Program-made: the position numbers and the translations under genes
Notes under the pieces: model-generated
Database searches by the model: none
What the model saw: the letters and a program-made list of their open reading frames with translations, nothing else
Told to the model about the DNA's origin: nothing
Part shown: positions 1 to 6,660 of the stretch, in pieces
Numbering within the stretch: position 1 is the stretch's first letter
How the letters are laid out: every line of letters starts with the position of its first letter
Source of the DNA: JBFIHZ01 sp041601535
GTDB taxonomy: Bacteria; Pseudomonadota; Gammaproteobacteria; Xanthomonadales; SZUA-36
Assembly (NCBI GenBank): GCA_041601535.1
Contig: JBFIHZ010000104.1
Location: 1 to 11,501 of the forward strand
DNA: 11,501 bases
Direction: 5' to 3'

Positions 1-300
1 CCACAACGCAGTGCACCGCAACGGGCGGCCCCGCAGCGCTCCGCACCACAACGCAGCGCACCCCAGCGGGCCGCCCCGCAGCGCAGTGCCCCTCAACGGA
101 GCGCACCCCAACGCAGTGCGCCGCAACGCGTCGTACAGCAGCGCAGCGCACCTCAACGCAGTACTCCGCAACGCGCCACACCCCAACGCAGCGCACCCCA
201 ACGCAGTGCGCCGCAACGTGCCGCACCACAGCGCAGCGCACCCCAACGGGCCGCCCCCCAGCGTAGCGCCCCGCAGCGCTCCGCACCACAGCGCGGCACT
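1..300 (+). repeat. 20 tandem 15-bp units encoding PQR(S/A)A
   Basis: Twenty consecutive 15-base units fill the first 300 bases without an indel and may continue left of the window. The consensus is roughly CCNCARCGNAGYGCN, with variation mostly at third codon positions. Unit length is a multiple of three, so gain or loss of units would keep the reading frame. The repeat also keeps the +2 frame open, which produces a spurious ORF. Confidence 0.95.
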
Positions 301-372
301 GCGTCCAGGGGAAGCCGTGATTCCAAAGGTGGTGGAAGCCGTGCATCGCGCAGCAGGGCCGATCGCGACTGA
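1..372 (+). CDS. C-terminal part of a protein with a PQRSA pentapeptide-repeat tail (5'-truncated)
   Basis: The gene enters from the left edge in frame 1 and ends at TGA 370-372, leaving 123 residues. Residues 1-100 are exactly twenty pentapeptides, mostly PQRSA or PQRAA. The only irregular stretch is PQRVV-QQRSA-PQRST-PQRAT in units 9-12, and unit 20 is PQRGT. A Gly/Ser/Arg tail follows (ASRGSRDSKGGGSRASRSRA, then DRD). The 15-base units differ by many silent changes (CCA/CCC/CCG/CCT, CAA/CAG, CGC/CGG/CGT), which suggests the protein sequence is kept. The longer open frame at 11-403 is the same repeat read one base out of phase, and its ATG lies inside a repeat unit. Some exported DUF3300-type proteins have similar low-complexity tails with Ser/Arg/Gly ends, but the defining domain would lie outside the window, so that link is a guess. 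The tail is strongly basic and disordered in character, perhaps binding nucleic acid, polyanions or the cell wall. Confidence 0.8.
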   Translation, partial: PQRSAPQRAAPQRSAPQRSAPQRAAPQRSAPQRSAPQRSAPQRVVQQRSAPQRSTPQRATPQRSAPQRSAPQRAAPQRSAPQRAAPQRSAPQRSAPQRGTASRGSRDSKGGGSRASRSRADRD

Positions 373-381
373 TTGCGCAGT

Positions 382-406
382 CAATCAACCGGCCGGGGCT
401 TGATTG
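382..406. terminator. Possible bidirectional terminator between convergent genes
   Basis: CAATCAA (382-388) and TTGATTG (400-406) form a perfect 7-bp inverted repeat around a GC-rich centre that can itself pair with a bulge. It sits just after the stop of the repeat-tail gene and before the stop of the convergent MFS gene. There is no clear T tract, so intrinsic termination is only a possibility. Confidence 0.35.
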
Positions 407-431
407 CACCGCCGATGCGCAGCGGATGGTT

Positions 432-1610
432 TTATTCAGTCCCCGGTTTGAGGGCCGCCCTGTGTTCGGCCAGGCCACTGCCTACCGGGATCATCAGCGT
501 GATCAGACAAACCGTGACGACTGCGGGCCAGCCACGCGTGGACCAGGCAAAGCCTGAGATGGTTATGCCGGCAAAGCCGCCCACGTAATAAAACAACACG
601 TACAGGGCATTGGCCCTGCCGCGCCCACTGCTCAGCTTGCGGTTCAGCGCACCAACCGCACTGGCATGCACGGCAAAATATCCCGCGCACACCAGGGCCA
701 GCGACAGGCCGATGGAAAGCAGGGATGTGTGCAGGGTCAACAGCAGGGCGAAGGCCAGAAGTATCGATCCGCCCGCCATGGTGATGCCGTTTCCCAGGCG
801 GTTACTGATGCCGCCGGCCAGCGGGCCGACGACGATTCCCAGCACATAGGTAAGATACAGGGCAGTGATATAGGCCACGGGCACTGACAACGGCGGGCTG
901 GCCAGGTAGAACGGCATAAAGTTGAACACTGAAGAAAAGACAAAAAATGAGGCAAAGGCTACCGCGAAAATCCGCAGCAGTTCGGGACGCCGCAGCATAC
1001 CCATAACCCTGAAATTTACGTGATCGTGCGGTAACTTTGGTGCCGGCTCGCGCAACCGCCATACGGCCAGAAAAGTAGCGATCAGAACTAGCACCGCTGC
1101 GGTGGCAAACGCATAGCGCCAATGGGTGGGAGGGTGCAGCCAGCCGCCCAGTAAGCGCCCACCCAGGCCACCGGTTACCGTGGCCGATACATAACTCCCC
1201 ATCACCACATTCAGACGCTCGGCGGGCAGGCTGCGCGCCAGGTAAGCGACCAGACAACTGGTCAAAGTCGGGATAAACAGGCCTTGCAAGAACCGCACCA
1301 GTATCAGGGTCCACAGGTCATGGGTCAGGGCCGCCAGCAAGCTGCACACGGAAACCATGCAGCCACCAGCCAGCAGGATGTGATGCACCGCGATGCGGTC
1401 AGCCAGAATGCCAATGGGAATAATGGATAAAGCAATTCCAAGTACCACAGCCGATACCGTCAGTGAAACGGTGAACGCATCGGCGTTGAATTCGCTGACC
1501 AGCACGGGCAATACCGGCTGGGTGATATAGACGGTGCTGAACGCAGCGGCGGCCAGGAAAAAAACCACGGCCTGCAGACTGCGCTCTGTGGAGCGGCGGG
1601 AAGTGTTCAC
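432..1610 (-). CDS. YnfM-like MFS transporter
   Basis: Major facilitator superfamily inner-membrane transporter, 392 residues, with about twelve hydrophobic segments. After a short polar N-terminus, TM1 runs to ITQPVLPVLVSEF. The loop 2-3 signature is PIGILADRIAVHHILL (about 65-80). Other stretches that match E. coli YnfM as I remember it are YVSATVTGGLGGRLLGGW, GYFAVHASAVGALNRK and ANALYVLFYYVGGFAG. YnfM relatives are usually treated as drug or sugar efflux carriers; the substrate cannot be read here. The frame stays open upstream to a TTG at 1718, but that extension is polar and overlaps the preceding gene. I chose GTG at 1610 because it shares four bases (GTGA) with the stop of that gene, a usual sign of translational coupling, and it places TM1 normally. 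I see no good Shine-Dalgarno sequence, in keeping with coupling. Confidence 0.88.
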   Translation of the reverse strand: MNTSRRSTERSLQAVVFFLAAAAFSTVYITQPVLPVLVSEFNADAFTVSLTVSAVVLGIALSIIPIGILADRIAVHHILLAGGCMVSVCSLLAALTHDLWTLILVRFLQGLFIPTLTSCLVAYLARSLPAERLNVVMGSYVSATVTGGLGGRLLGGWLHPPTHWRYAFATAAVLVLIATFLAVWRLREPAPKLPHDHVNFRVMGMLRRPELLRIFAVAFASFFVFSSVFNFMPFYLASPPLSVPVAYITALYLTYVLGIVVGPLAGGISNRLGNGITMAGGSILLAFALLLTLHTSLLSIGLSLALVCAGYFAVHASAVGALNRKLSSGRGRANALYVLFYYVGGFAGITISGFAWSTRGWPAVVTVCLITLMIPVGSGLAEHRAALKPGTE

Positions 1611-2056
1611 CGGCTGTGAAAAAAGAAGCGGAAACCGCCCAGCGGAGAAATGTACAACACGCCGCTTTCGGTTCTTTCCGGTTTGATGCCGATCACCCAG
1701 CCTCCGGGCAGGAACCAACGGGCTGAAAATTCAGCCAGATGAATGGGGCCAAAGTGTTCAGCGGCGAGCTTTGCCCAACGTATTTCGCCCGAGCGGTCTT
1801 TCAGAACCAAGACAGTGCCGGGCTTGGCCGCCAGGTTGACCCGGCTTTCCAGAGTGTAGATGCGCATGCCGAACAGTGACAGCCTGGCGGAGGACAGCAC
1901 CGGCAAATCCCGGGTATCAGATGCGAACGGTTCAGAGTAAAAAGGACCATCATCAAAAGAATTGCGCGGCCAGACAAAATAAGCCGTCGCCCAGATGACA
2001 AAGGCCAGGCAAAACCACAGCAGGCGCCTGAGGTTTTTCTTCTTTTTGCGAATCAT
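1607..2056 (-). CDS. Hypothetical single-TM protein, first gene of an MFS operon
   Basis: A 149-residue protein of unknown function. It begins with a very basic stretch (IRKKKKNLRR) and one membrane segment at about residues 11-29, an N-in anchor, so the remaining 120 residues should lie in the periplasm. That part is rich in aromatic residues and beta-prone, with RLSLFGMRIYTLE in the middle and YISPLGGFRFFFHSR at the end. I recognise no domain. The frame extends to a TTG at 2074, but ATG at 2056 directly precedes the basic anchor and is preferred; neither has a clear ribosome binding site. Its stop overlaps the start of the MFS gene by four bases, so the two are probably co-translated, and it may be an accessory subunit or periplasmic partner of the transporter. 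That role is inferred from position only. Confidence 0.75.
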   Translation of the reverse strand: MIRKKKKNLRRLLWFCLAFVIWATAYFVWPRNSFDDGPFYSEPFASDTRDLPVLSSARLSLFGMRIYTLESRVNLAAKPGTVLVLKDRSGEIRWAKLAAEHFGPIHLAEFSARWFLPGGWVIGIKPERTESGVLYISPLGGFRFFFHSR

Positions 2057-2190
2057 TGCATGGGCACCGGTCAAGCGGCCAGTTTATGTCAGGCTTTGAG
2101 TATATGTGCCCTGTTGTGATGCCGCCAGACGCAAGGTCCGGTTGAGGTTATTGATTTACCTGCCGTCCAGACTGGCGTATCTTCGAGGTT

Positions 2191-2210
2191 ACCCGGCCGG
2201 CTGGCCGGGT
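2191..2210 (+). promoter_or_regulatory. Perfect hairpin in the leader of the DUF3185 gene
   Basis: ACCCGGCC (2191-2198) and GGCCGGGT (2203-2210) pair perfectly around the 4-base loop GGCT and are followed by TT. It lies 28 bases before the GGAGG of the downstream gene. It could be a weak terminator or attenuator, or a regulatory stem-loop. The GC-rich stem is seen directly; its role is inferred. Confidence 0.4.
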
Positions 2211-2250
2211 TTCACCAGGCGGCTGCGGCCGCTCTTGCGGAGGTCCGGAC

Positions 2251-2451
2251 ATGAACCAGAAAAAACTGATTGGCATCGCATTACTGGTAGTTGGCGTGAT
2301 CTTGTTGTTTTTTGGCTTCAATGCCACGGAGTCAGTTGGAGAAGAGCTGACCGAAGCTGTCACGGGGCGCTTTTCCGATGAAACCATGATGTACCTTATT
2401 GGTGGCGCCGTGGCGGCGGTTATCGGCCTGGTCATGCTGCTGAAGAAATAG
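2251..2451 (+). CDS. DUF3185 family small membrane protein
   Basis: A 66-residue inner-membrane protein with two hydrophobic segments (about 6-23 and 47-64), a short polar linker and a Lys-Lys end. The layout agrees with the DUF3185 family as I know it: a KxLIGIALLVVGVILLFFG-type first helix, a small Ser/Glu/Thr-rich loop, then a second helix with LIGGAVAAVIGLVMLL. The family length is about 65-70 residues, so it appears complete. Its function is unknown. ATG 2251 has a strong GGAGG at 2239-2243 with 7-base spacing. The gene stands alone between a divergent operon to the left and a convergent glyoxalase gene to the right. Confidence 0.9.
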   Translation: MNQKKLIGIALLVVGVILLFFGFNATESVGEELTEAVTGRFSDETMMYLIGGAVAAVIGLVMLLKK

Positions 2452-2475
2452 CCGCGCCGGGTTAATCAACGCGTA

Positions 2476-2489
2476 ACCGCAGCTGCGGT
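2476..2489. repeat. 14-bp perfect palindrome between convergent genes
   Basis: ACCGCAGCTGCGGT is a perfect palindrome in the 53-base gap between the DUF3185 and glyoxalase stops. It has no loop or T tract, so it is a poor intrinsic terminator. It could be a protein-binding site or chance. Confidence 0.4.
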
Positions 2490-2504
2490 CGGAGTGCCCG
2501 CTGC

Positions 2505-2945
2505 TTACCACTCGCCCGTGTTAGGCATGGAAAACCAGGGTTCCGCCGGTGCCAGCGCATCTCCTTTTTGCAACAGTTCTATGGAGATATTGTCCGGTGA
2601 ACGAATAAAGGCCATGCGGCCACAACGCGGTGGACGGTTGATGGTCACCCCGCTGTCCATCAGCCGCTGGCAGGAGTCGTAGATGTTATCCACCGCGAAT
2701 GCCAGGTGGCCGAAATTCCGGCCACCCGGGTACTCGGCGTCGTCCCAGTTCCAGGTCAGTTCCACCGCCGGTGCCGCATCGCTCTGAAACCGTTCCAGGT
2801 CTTCAGGAGCGGTGAGGAAAACCAGGGTAAAGCGGCCTTCCGGCACTTTGTGACGCCTGGCCTCCACCAGGCCAAGCTTGTTGCAGTAAAAGTCCAGTGA
2901 GGCGTCCAGGTCTCTGACCCGTACCATGGTGTGCAGGTATTTCAT
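2505..2945 (-). CDS. Glyoxalase I-like VOC enzyme (lactoylglutathione lyase family)
   Basis: A 146-residue vicinal-oxygen-chelate protein, close to the usual 135-145 of bacterial GloA. It aligns by eye with E. coli GloA along its length. MKYLHTMVRVRDLDASLDFY is the first beta-alpha unit, VELTWNW the end of the first module, FGHLAFAVDN the start of the second and SIELLQ the last strand. All four metal ligands expected from GloA are present: H5, E62, H80 and E123. GloA isomerises the methylglyoxal-glutathione hemithioacetal to S-lactoylglutathione in the cytosol, the first step of methylglyoxal detoxification. The RSPDN stretch replaces the usual EDPDG, and the C-terminus is slightly extended (APAEPWFSMPNTGEW), so a related VOC substrate is possible. 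ATG 2945 has AAGGA seven bases upstream. No gloB lies nearby. Confidence 0.88.
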   Translation of the reverse strand: MKYLHTMVRVRDLDASLDFYCNKLGLVEARRHKVPEGRFTLVFLTAPEDLERFQSDAAPAVELTWNWDDAEYPGGRNFGHLAFAVDNIYDSCQRLMDSGVTINRPPRCGRMAFIRSPDNISIELLQKGDALAPAEPWFSMPNTGEW

Positions 2946-3020
2946 GTGTGGTCCTTGTTTTTCATTTGAAGTGGCACGTTGCAGGGCCCCGTTGAAGGCT
3001 TTGTGACAAGCCGCCTTACG

Positions 3021-4538
3021 CTAGTGACTGTCGCGAATAAATCGGGCCAGATCCTGCTTGTATTTCTCCAGTGATGGTTCGTGTACGTACATCATGTGGC
3101 CGGCCTGATACATTTCCAGCGTGATGTTGCGGCGCAATTCATCGGTGATGTCCATATGGTCCAGATAGTAGCGGGTGGCCAGGTGTGGCGTGGCTAGGTC
3201 GAAATAGCCCTGCTGCACCAGTATTTTCATCGCCGGATTCATTTTCATCGTCAGCGCCAGGTCAACCGAGGTATTGGGAAAGGGCAGCGAGAACCCGCCC
3301 AGGTCGGGTTGCTTGTGTTTCCAGTCCCAGTCGCCGAACACATCGCCAAATACCACGTACTCACTGGCGTTCTTCACCTCCAGGTCGTGGTAGTAATAAT
3401 CCATAAAGGCCGCCAGGTAAGGCGGGCCGATGGCTGTGGTCATGGGGTCGTAGAATGACGTTTCAGCCAGCGCATTGACCAGGTCGCCGGTAAACCGCGA
3501 GTCCACCCGGCCAGTGGTCAGGTCGCGGTCACGCAGCAGTTCCTGGGTAAAGCGGCCCTCGTCCAGCCGCAGATTGGCCTGGTCCCAGTATTGCGTCGAC
3601 AGACCGGTATACGCTGACAGCTTGTCCAGCACCTGGTTACGCTGGCTGGCCTGCAGGCGATTGCCAAGCAACAGGGCAGGTGCGTACTCCTGCAGGGCAA
3701 AAAGTTCAACTTCCTGCATGAACGCCTCGAAATCATCCGGCTTGTCCGCCAGCGCATCGTGATACCAGGCGGTTGCGGCAAACGTGGGCAGGTACATGAC
3801 GTGAGGCAGATCAATGCCCATACCGGCAAAGCCTGTGGTCATTTCCATAAAGGGCGAGACCAGCACCACGCCGTTCAGCGCCATCATGTGTTTATCCAGC
3901 AGGTAGTACGCCACGCCGCCGCTGCGCATGCCTCCGTAGCTTTCGCCAAGAATATACTTGGGCGAAGCCCAGCGGCCATTCTCGGTGACGTACTGCACGA
4001 TGAATTCAGATACCGAGCGGATGTCCTGGTCTACACCCCAAAAGTCTTTGCCTTCACCTTTTCCGACTGGCCTGGAAAAGCCGGTGCCTACCGGATCAAT
4101 CATGACCAGGTCGGTTTCATCGATGATGCTGTATTCATTGGCCACGCGCCGGAACGGACCGTTGTCGCCAAATCCCTGGTCGGCTGCGAGGGCGCGTTGC
4201 GGGCCGAGCACGCCCATATGCAACCACAGTGAGGCTGAACCGGGTCCGCCGTTGTAGGCGAACATGAGTGGCCGTGTCGCGGCGTTGCCGCCTTCCCGGG
4301 TGTAGGCGGTAAAGCCCATTAGCGCAGCGGGTTCGCCTTTCTTGTTCTTCATCAACAGGGTGCCGGCGGTGGCCGTGTAGCGCAGTGTGCTGCCGGCTAT
4401 TTTCAATTCGTGCCGGGTGGTACTTACGGTGGCCTCGGCTGTCTTGTCGACAGGTTTTTCCTTTTTGCTTTCTTCGGCCTGGCCACTACTGCTTGCCAGG
4501 CAAAGCCACAAAATGCCGATCCATAGCGGGTAATTCAT
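3021..4538 (-). CDS. Exported S10 family serine carboxypeptidase-like peptidase
   Basis: A 505-residue alpha/beta-hydrolase of peptidase family S10, which removes C-terminal residues from peptides. Residues 1 to about 20 form a signal peptide (LWIGILWLCLASSSGQA), pointing to the periplasm or export. After a charged Lys/Glu linker come the oxyanion-hole motif FAYNGGPGSAS (about 93-103), the nucleophile elbow GESYGG with Ser200, the catalytic Asp in QQGYFDLATPH (Asp447) and the His in QAGHMMYVHE (His481). The triad is complete and the length suits the family. A GTG at 4544 is in frame, but GAGGAG (4544-4549) would overlap it, whereas ATG 4538 lies five bases after that site, so ATG is chosen. 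The gene starts 9 bases after the stop of the DUF4845-like gene and is surely in its operon. Bacterial S10 proteins of this type are mostly uncharacterised; substrate unknown. Confidence 0.93.
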   Translation of the reverse strand: MNYPLWIGILWLCLASSSGQAEESKKEKPVDKTAEATVSTTRHELKIAGSTLRYTATAGTLLMKNKKGEPAALMGFTAYTREGGNAATRPLMFAYNGGPGSASLWLHMGVLGPQRALAADQGFGDNGPFRRVANEYSIIDETDLVMIDPVGTGFSRPVGKGEGKDFWGVDQDIRSVSEFIVQYVTENGRWASPKYILGESYGGMRSGGVAYYLLDKHMMALNGVVLVSPFMEMTTGFAGMGIDLPHVMYLPTFAATAWYHDALADKPDDFEAFMQEVELFALQEYAPALLLGNRLQASQRNQVLDKLSAYTGLSTQYWDQANLRLDEGRFTQELLRDRDLTTGRVDSRFTGDLVNALAETSFYDPMTTAIGPPYLAAFMDYYYHDLEVKNASEYVVFGDVFGDWDWKHKQPDLGGFSLPFPNTSVDLALTMKMNPAMKILVQQGYFDLATPHLATRYYLDHMDITDELRRNITLEMYQAGHMMYVHEPSLEKYKQDLARFIRDSH

Positions 4539-4543
4539 ACGCA

Positions 4544-4549
4544 CTCCTC
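4544..4549 (-). promoter_or_regulatory. Shine-Dalgarno site that fixes the S10 peptidase start
   Basis: GAGGAG read on the minus strand lies five bases before ATG 4538 and overlaps the stop codon (4548-4550) of the upstream gene. It rules out the in-frame GTG at 4544 as the start and implies coupled translation of the two genes. Confidence 0.8.
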
Positions 4550-4928
4550 AATACGCCGGAAATTCGAGGGTAATGGTTTTCCGGTACGGCATGGTTCTTG
4601 TCTCGAATAACAGGTTCAGTTCCCGGTCGTAGCTGACATCCACGATCACGGTGTTGCCGTTTTGCCGCACACTGAAAAGGTCGCGCTTGTCATTCATCAT
4701 GTTTGTGTCAAGCAGGGAATTGATCCGGCCCTGTACCGCGCCTGCGCTCTTTGCCGGGTCGGATTGCTGGTTTTTTTCCAGGCTTTCAAGAATGGAATCA
4801 ATGCTGCTGGATTCTAAAAGCTGTGGGACGTACTGGATAGCGACAAACAGCAGATAGGCCACAACGGCCAGTGTGACCACGGTGCTGATGGCCGAGCCGC
4901 CGCGCTGGTGGTGGTTGATACGCCACAT
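4548..4928 (-). CDS. DUF4845-like single-TM protein
   Basis: A 126-residue protein resembling DUF4845: a short basic start with QRGGSAIS (8-15), one membrane segment at about 14-33, then a soluble domain of about 90 residues. That domain has helices (SSIDSILESLEKN) and ends in beta strands (TVIVDVSYDRELNLLF, then KTITLEFPAY). In many gammaproteobacteria such a gene sits between lepB and rnc; here it precedes an S10 peptidase, so it may be a paralogue or a divergent relative. The frame is open to 4994, but ATG 4928 has GGAGG nine bases upstream and gives the expected N-terminus, while the longer version adds a Pro/Arg-rich stretch before the membrane helix. Function unknown; the single anchor and periplasmic domain suggest a cell-envelope role. 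The identification is by pattern, not alignment. Confidence 0.75.
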   Translation of the reverse strand: MWRINHHQRGGSAISTVVTLAVVAYLLFVAIQYVPQLLESSSIDSILESLEKNQQSDPAKSAGAVQGRINSLLDTNMMNDKRDLFSVRQNGNTVIVDVSYDRELNLLFETRTMPYRKTITLEFPAY

Positions 4929-5112
4929 GGGACAGGTCCTCCGGGTGATGGGAAGGCGGCCGCCAGGCAGCCGCAACCCAGCCATCTTACTCAAATGTAC
5001 CTCCGGTTAAAAAGGCCGCTGGCCCGGGTTTGGGTTGGTGAGCGTGCCTTTGGTTGAATTTTGCTGGTAAAGTACGGCACTGTTTTACGCCACTCAGCTT
5101 CGGGTATTTTCA
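4929..5112. promoter_or_regulatory. Divergent intergenic region between the DUF4845/S10 operon and the M20 gene
   Basis: These 184 bases must carry the promoters of both directions. Toward the plus strand, 5050-5090 is relatively AT-rich (TTGAATTTTGCTGG, then TAAAGT), but no pair of hexamers has proper spacing, so I mark no exact promoter. The shared region would allow joint control of the two exported hydrolases. Confidence 0.5.
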
Positions 5113-6570
5113 ATGAAATCAGTCAGCCAGCGCACTCTTGTCTGCTTCGCCATGGTGCTGTTCAGCAGTATCTGCTCAATCGGCGCCCTGGCGCAGCCGG
5201 ATTCACGAGCCACGCTGATTCAGTCGATTGATAGCCGCTTCGAGCAACACCAGGAAATGGCCATGAAAATCTGGGATCTAGCCGAGTTGGGCTACCTGGA
5301 AGTTGAAAGCAGTGCCTTGCTCAGCGACGCACTGGAACAGGCCGGTTTCAGGGTTCAACGAGGTGTGGCGGGTATTCCCACCGCGTTTGTTGCGGAAGCC
5401 GGTTCCGGCGGTCCGGTGATCGCACTGTTGGCGGAATTTGATGCCTTGCCGGGCATTACCCAAACCGCAGCGCCCGTGCGTGAAGAAATTCCCGGCAAGG
5501 CGGGTGGGCAAGCCTGCGGCCACCACCTGTTTGGCACTGCATCGATGGGTGCAGCCATTGCCATCAGCCAGTGGCTGGAGCAACGGCATCTGCAGGGCAC
5601 TATCCGTGTCTATGGAACGCCGGCGGAAGAGGGCGGCTCTGGCAAGGTCTACATGGTTCGGGAGGGTCTGTTTGACGGGGTGGATGCCGTGCTGTCCTGG
5701 CATCCGGGAGATGTTAACCGCGCGCAGGCCTCGCCTTCACTGGCCAACCGTTCAGCACGGTTCAACTTCCGGGGTGTATCCGCTCATGCCGCCGGGGCAC
5801 CGGAAAAAGCCCGCTCCGCACTGGATGGCGTGGAATCTTTCAATTACATGATCAACCTGATGCGGGAACACGTGCCACAGGAAACGCGCATCCATTACGT
5901 GATCACTTCCGGTGGTCAGGCGCCCAATGTCGTGCCGGACTATGCGCAGGTCTACTATTATGTCCGCCACCCTGATGCCGAAATACTGAAGGACATCTGG
6001 TCGCGGGTGGAACAGGCGGCCAAAGGCGCTGCCGCAGGCACTGGCACCCAGGTGGACTGGGAAATCATGCACGGTAACCACAGCCTGCTGCCCAACCGGG
6101 TTATTGTTGACCATATGCAGGCGGCTCTGAAAACACTGGGTGGCATCACGTATAACGCGGAAGAGCGGGCGTTTGCGGAGCGCATTTACCCAACGCTGAA
6201 CAGCCCCGAGTTCGAACTCGGTTCCGAGGCGGAAATTGCTGAAGTGCAGACCGGTTTCAGTATGGGTTCAACGGATGTGGGCGATATCAGCTGGAATGTG
6301 CCCACGGCCGAGTTCACCACCGCTACCTGGGTGCCCGGCACGCCGGCCCACAGCTGGCAAGCTATTGCTGCCGGGGGCACCACCATTGGCATCAAAGGCC
6401 TGCAGCTGGCGGCCAAAACCCTGGCACTGACCGCTGCGGACTTTTACGAAAACCCCGGTTTGCTGGATCTGGCCAAAGATGAACTGGCCAAACAGCAGGG
6501 CGAAGACTTTCACTATGAGCCCTTGCTGGGTGACCGGCCACCGGCGCTGGATTACCGCTTGAAGCCATGA
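5113..6570 (+). CDS. Exported M20 family amidohydrolase, AbgB-like
   Basis: A 485-residue zinc peptidase/amidohydrolase of family M20, closest by eye to E. coli AbgB, a p-aminobenzoyl-glutamate hydrolase subunit. Shared landmarks are GQACGHHLFGTA (C135, H137), GTPAEEGGSGKVYMVREGLF (E172, E173), LSWHPGD (H197), FRGVSAHAAGAP in the lid domain, STDVGDISWNVP and VPGTPAHSW (H413). These supply the metal ligands and the catalytic Glu expected of the family. AbgB of E. coli is cytosolic, whereas this protein starts with a signal peptide: basic start, hydrophobic CFAMVLFSSICSIG, and a likely cut after ALA at residue 27. It should therefore act in the periplasm on N-acyl amino acids, aminobenzoyl-glutamate or dipeptides. 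No abgA or abgT partner is visible. The ribosome binding site before ATG 5113 is weak. It is divergent from the S10 peptidase operon. Confidence 0.92.
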   Translation: MKSVSQRTLVCFAMVLFSSICSIGALAQPDSRATLIQSIDSRFEQHQEMAMKIWDLAELGYLEVESSALLSDALEQAGFRVQRGVAGIPTAFVAEAGSGGPVIALLAEFDALPGITQTAAPVREEIPGKAGGQACGHHLFGTASMGAAIAISQWLEQRHLQGTIRVYGTPAEEGGSGKVYMVREGLFDGVDAVLSWHPGDVNRAQASPSLANRSARFNFRGVSAHAAGAPEKARSALDGVESFNYMINLMREHVPQETRIHYVITSGGQAPNVVPDYAQVYYYVRHPDAEILKDIWSRVEQAAKGAAAGTGTQVDWEIMHGNHSLLPNRVIVDHMQAALKTLGGITYNAEERAFAERIYPTLNSPEFELGSEAEIAEVQTGFSMGSTDVGDISWNVPTAEFTTATWVPGTPAHSWQAIAAGGTTIGIKGLQLAAKTLALTAADFYENPGLLDLAKDELAKQQGEDFHYEPLLGDRPPALDYRLKP

Positions 6571-6574
6571 TGTC

Positions 6575-6609
6575 ATTGCCATCCAGGCACCGGAACTGAA
6601 AATGGCAAT
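6575..6609 (+). repeat. Inverted repeat between the M20 and GT25-like genes
   Basis: ATTGCCAT (6575-6582) and ATGGCAAT (6602-6609) form a perfect 8-bp stem with a 19-base loop, starting 4 bases after the M20 stop. GTCATTGCCAT recurs just inside the next gene (6673-6683). There is no T tract. It may end or process the M20 transcript, or be chance. Confidence 0.4.
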
Positions 6610-6660
6610 CCCGCACCCTGGTGAACCAAGTCCAGGCGGCAGCCACCGGAATTTGCGGTC

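Noticed and set aside
1..300. CRISPR array or mobile repeat as an explanation of the 15-bp repeats
   Set aside because: There are no spacers. The units abut, are multiples of three and translate to a constant pentapeptide with a natural stop after the array.
11..403. 130-residue open frame beginning with ATG at 11
   Set aside because: It is the +2 reading of the 15-bp repeat array. The frame 1 reading gives regular PQRSA units and a natural stop at 370, and the ATG-like codon here is part of a repeat.
802..1314. 170-residue open frame on the minus strand inside the MFS gene
   Set aside because: It overlaps the transmembrane segments of a well-matched MFS protein in another frame and shows no family features.
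3759..4232. 157-residue plus-strand open frame opposite the S10 peptidase gene
   Set aside because: It is antisense to conserved S10 motifs, and its His/Val-rich composition reflects the complementary codons of a real gene.
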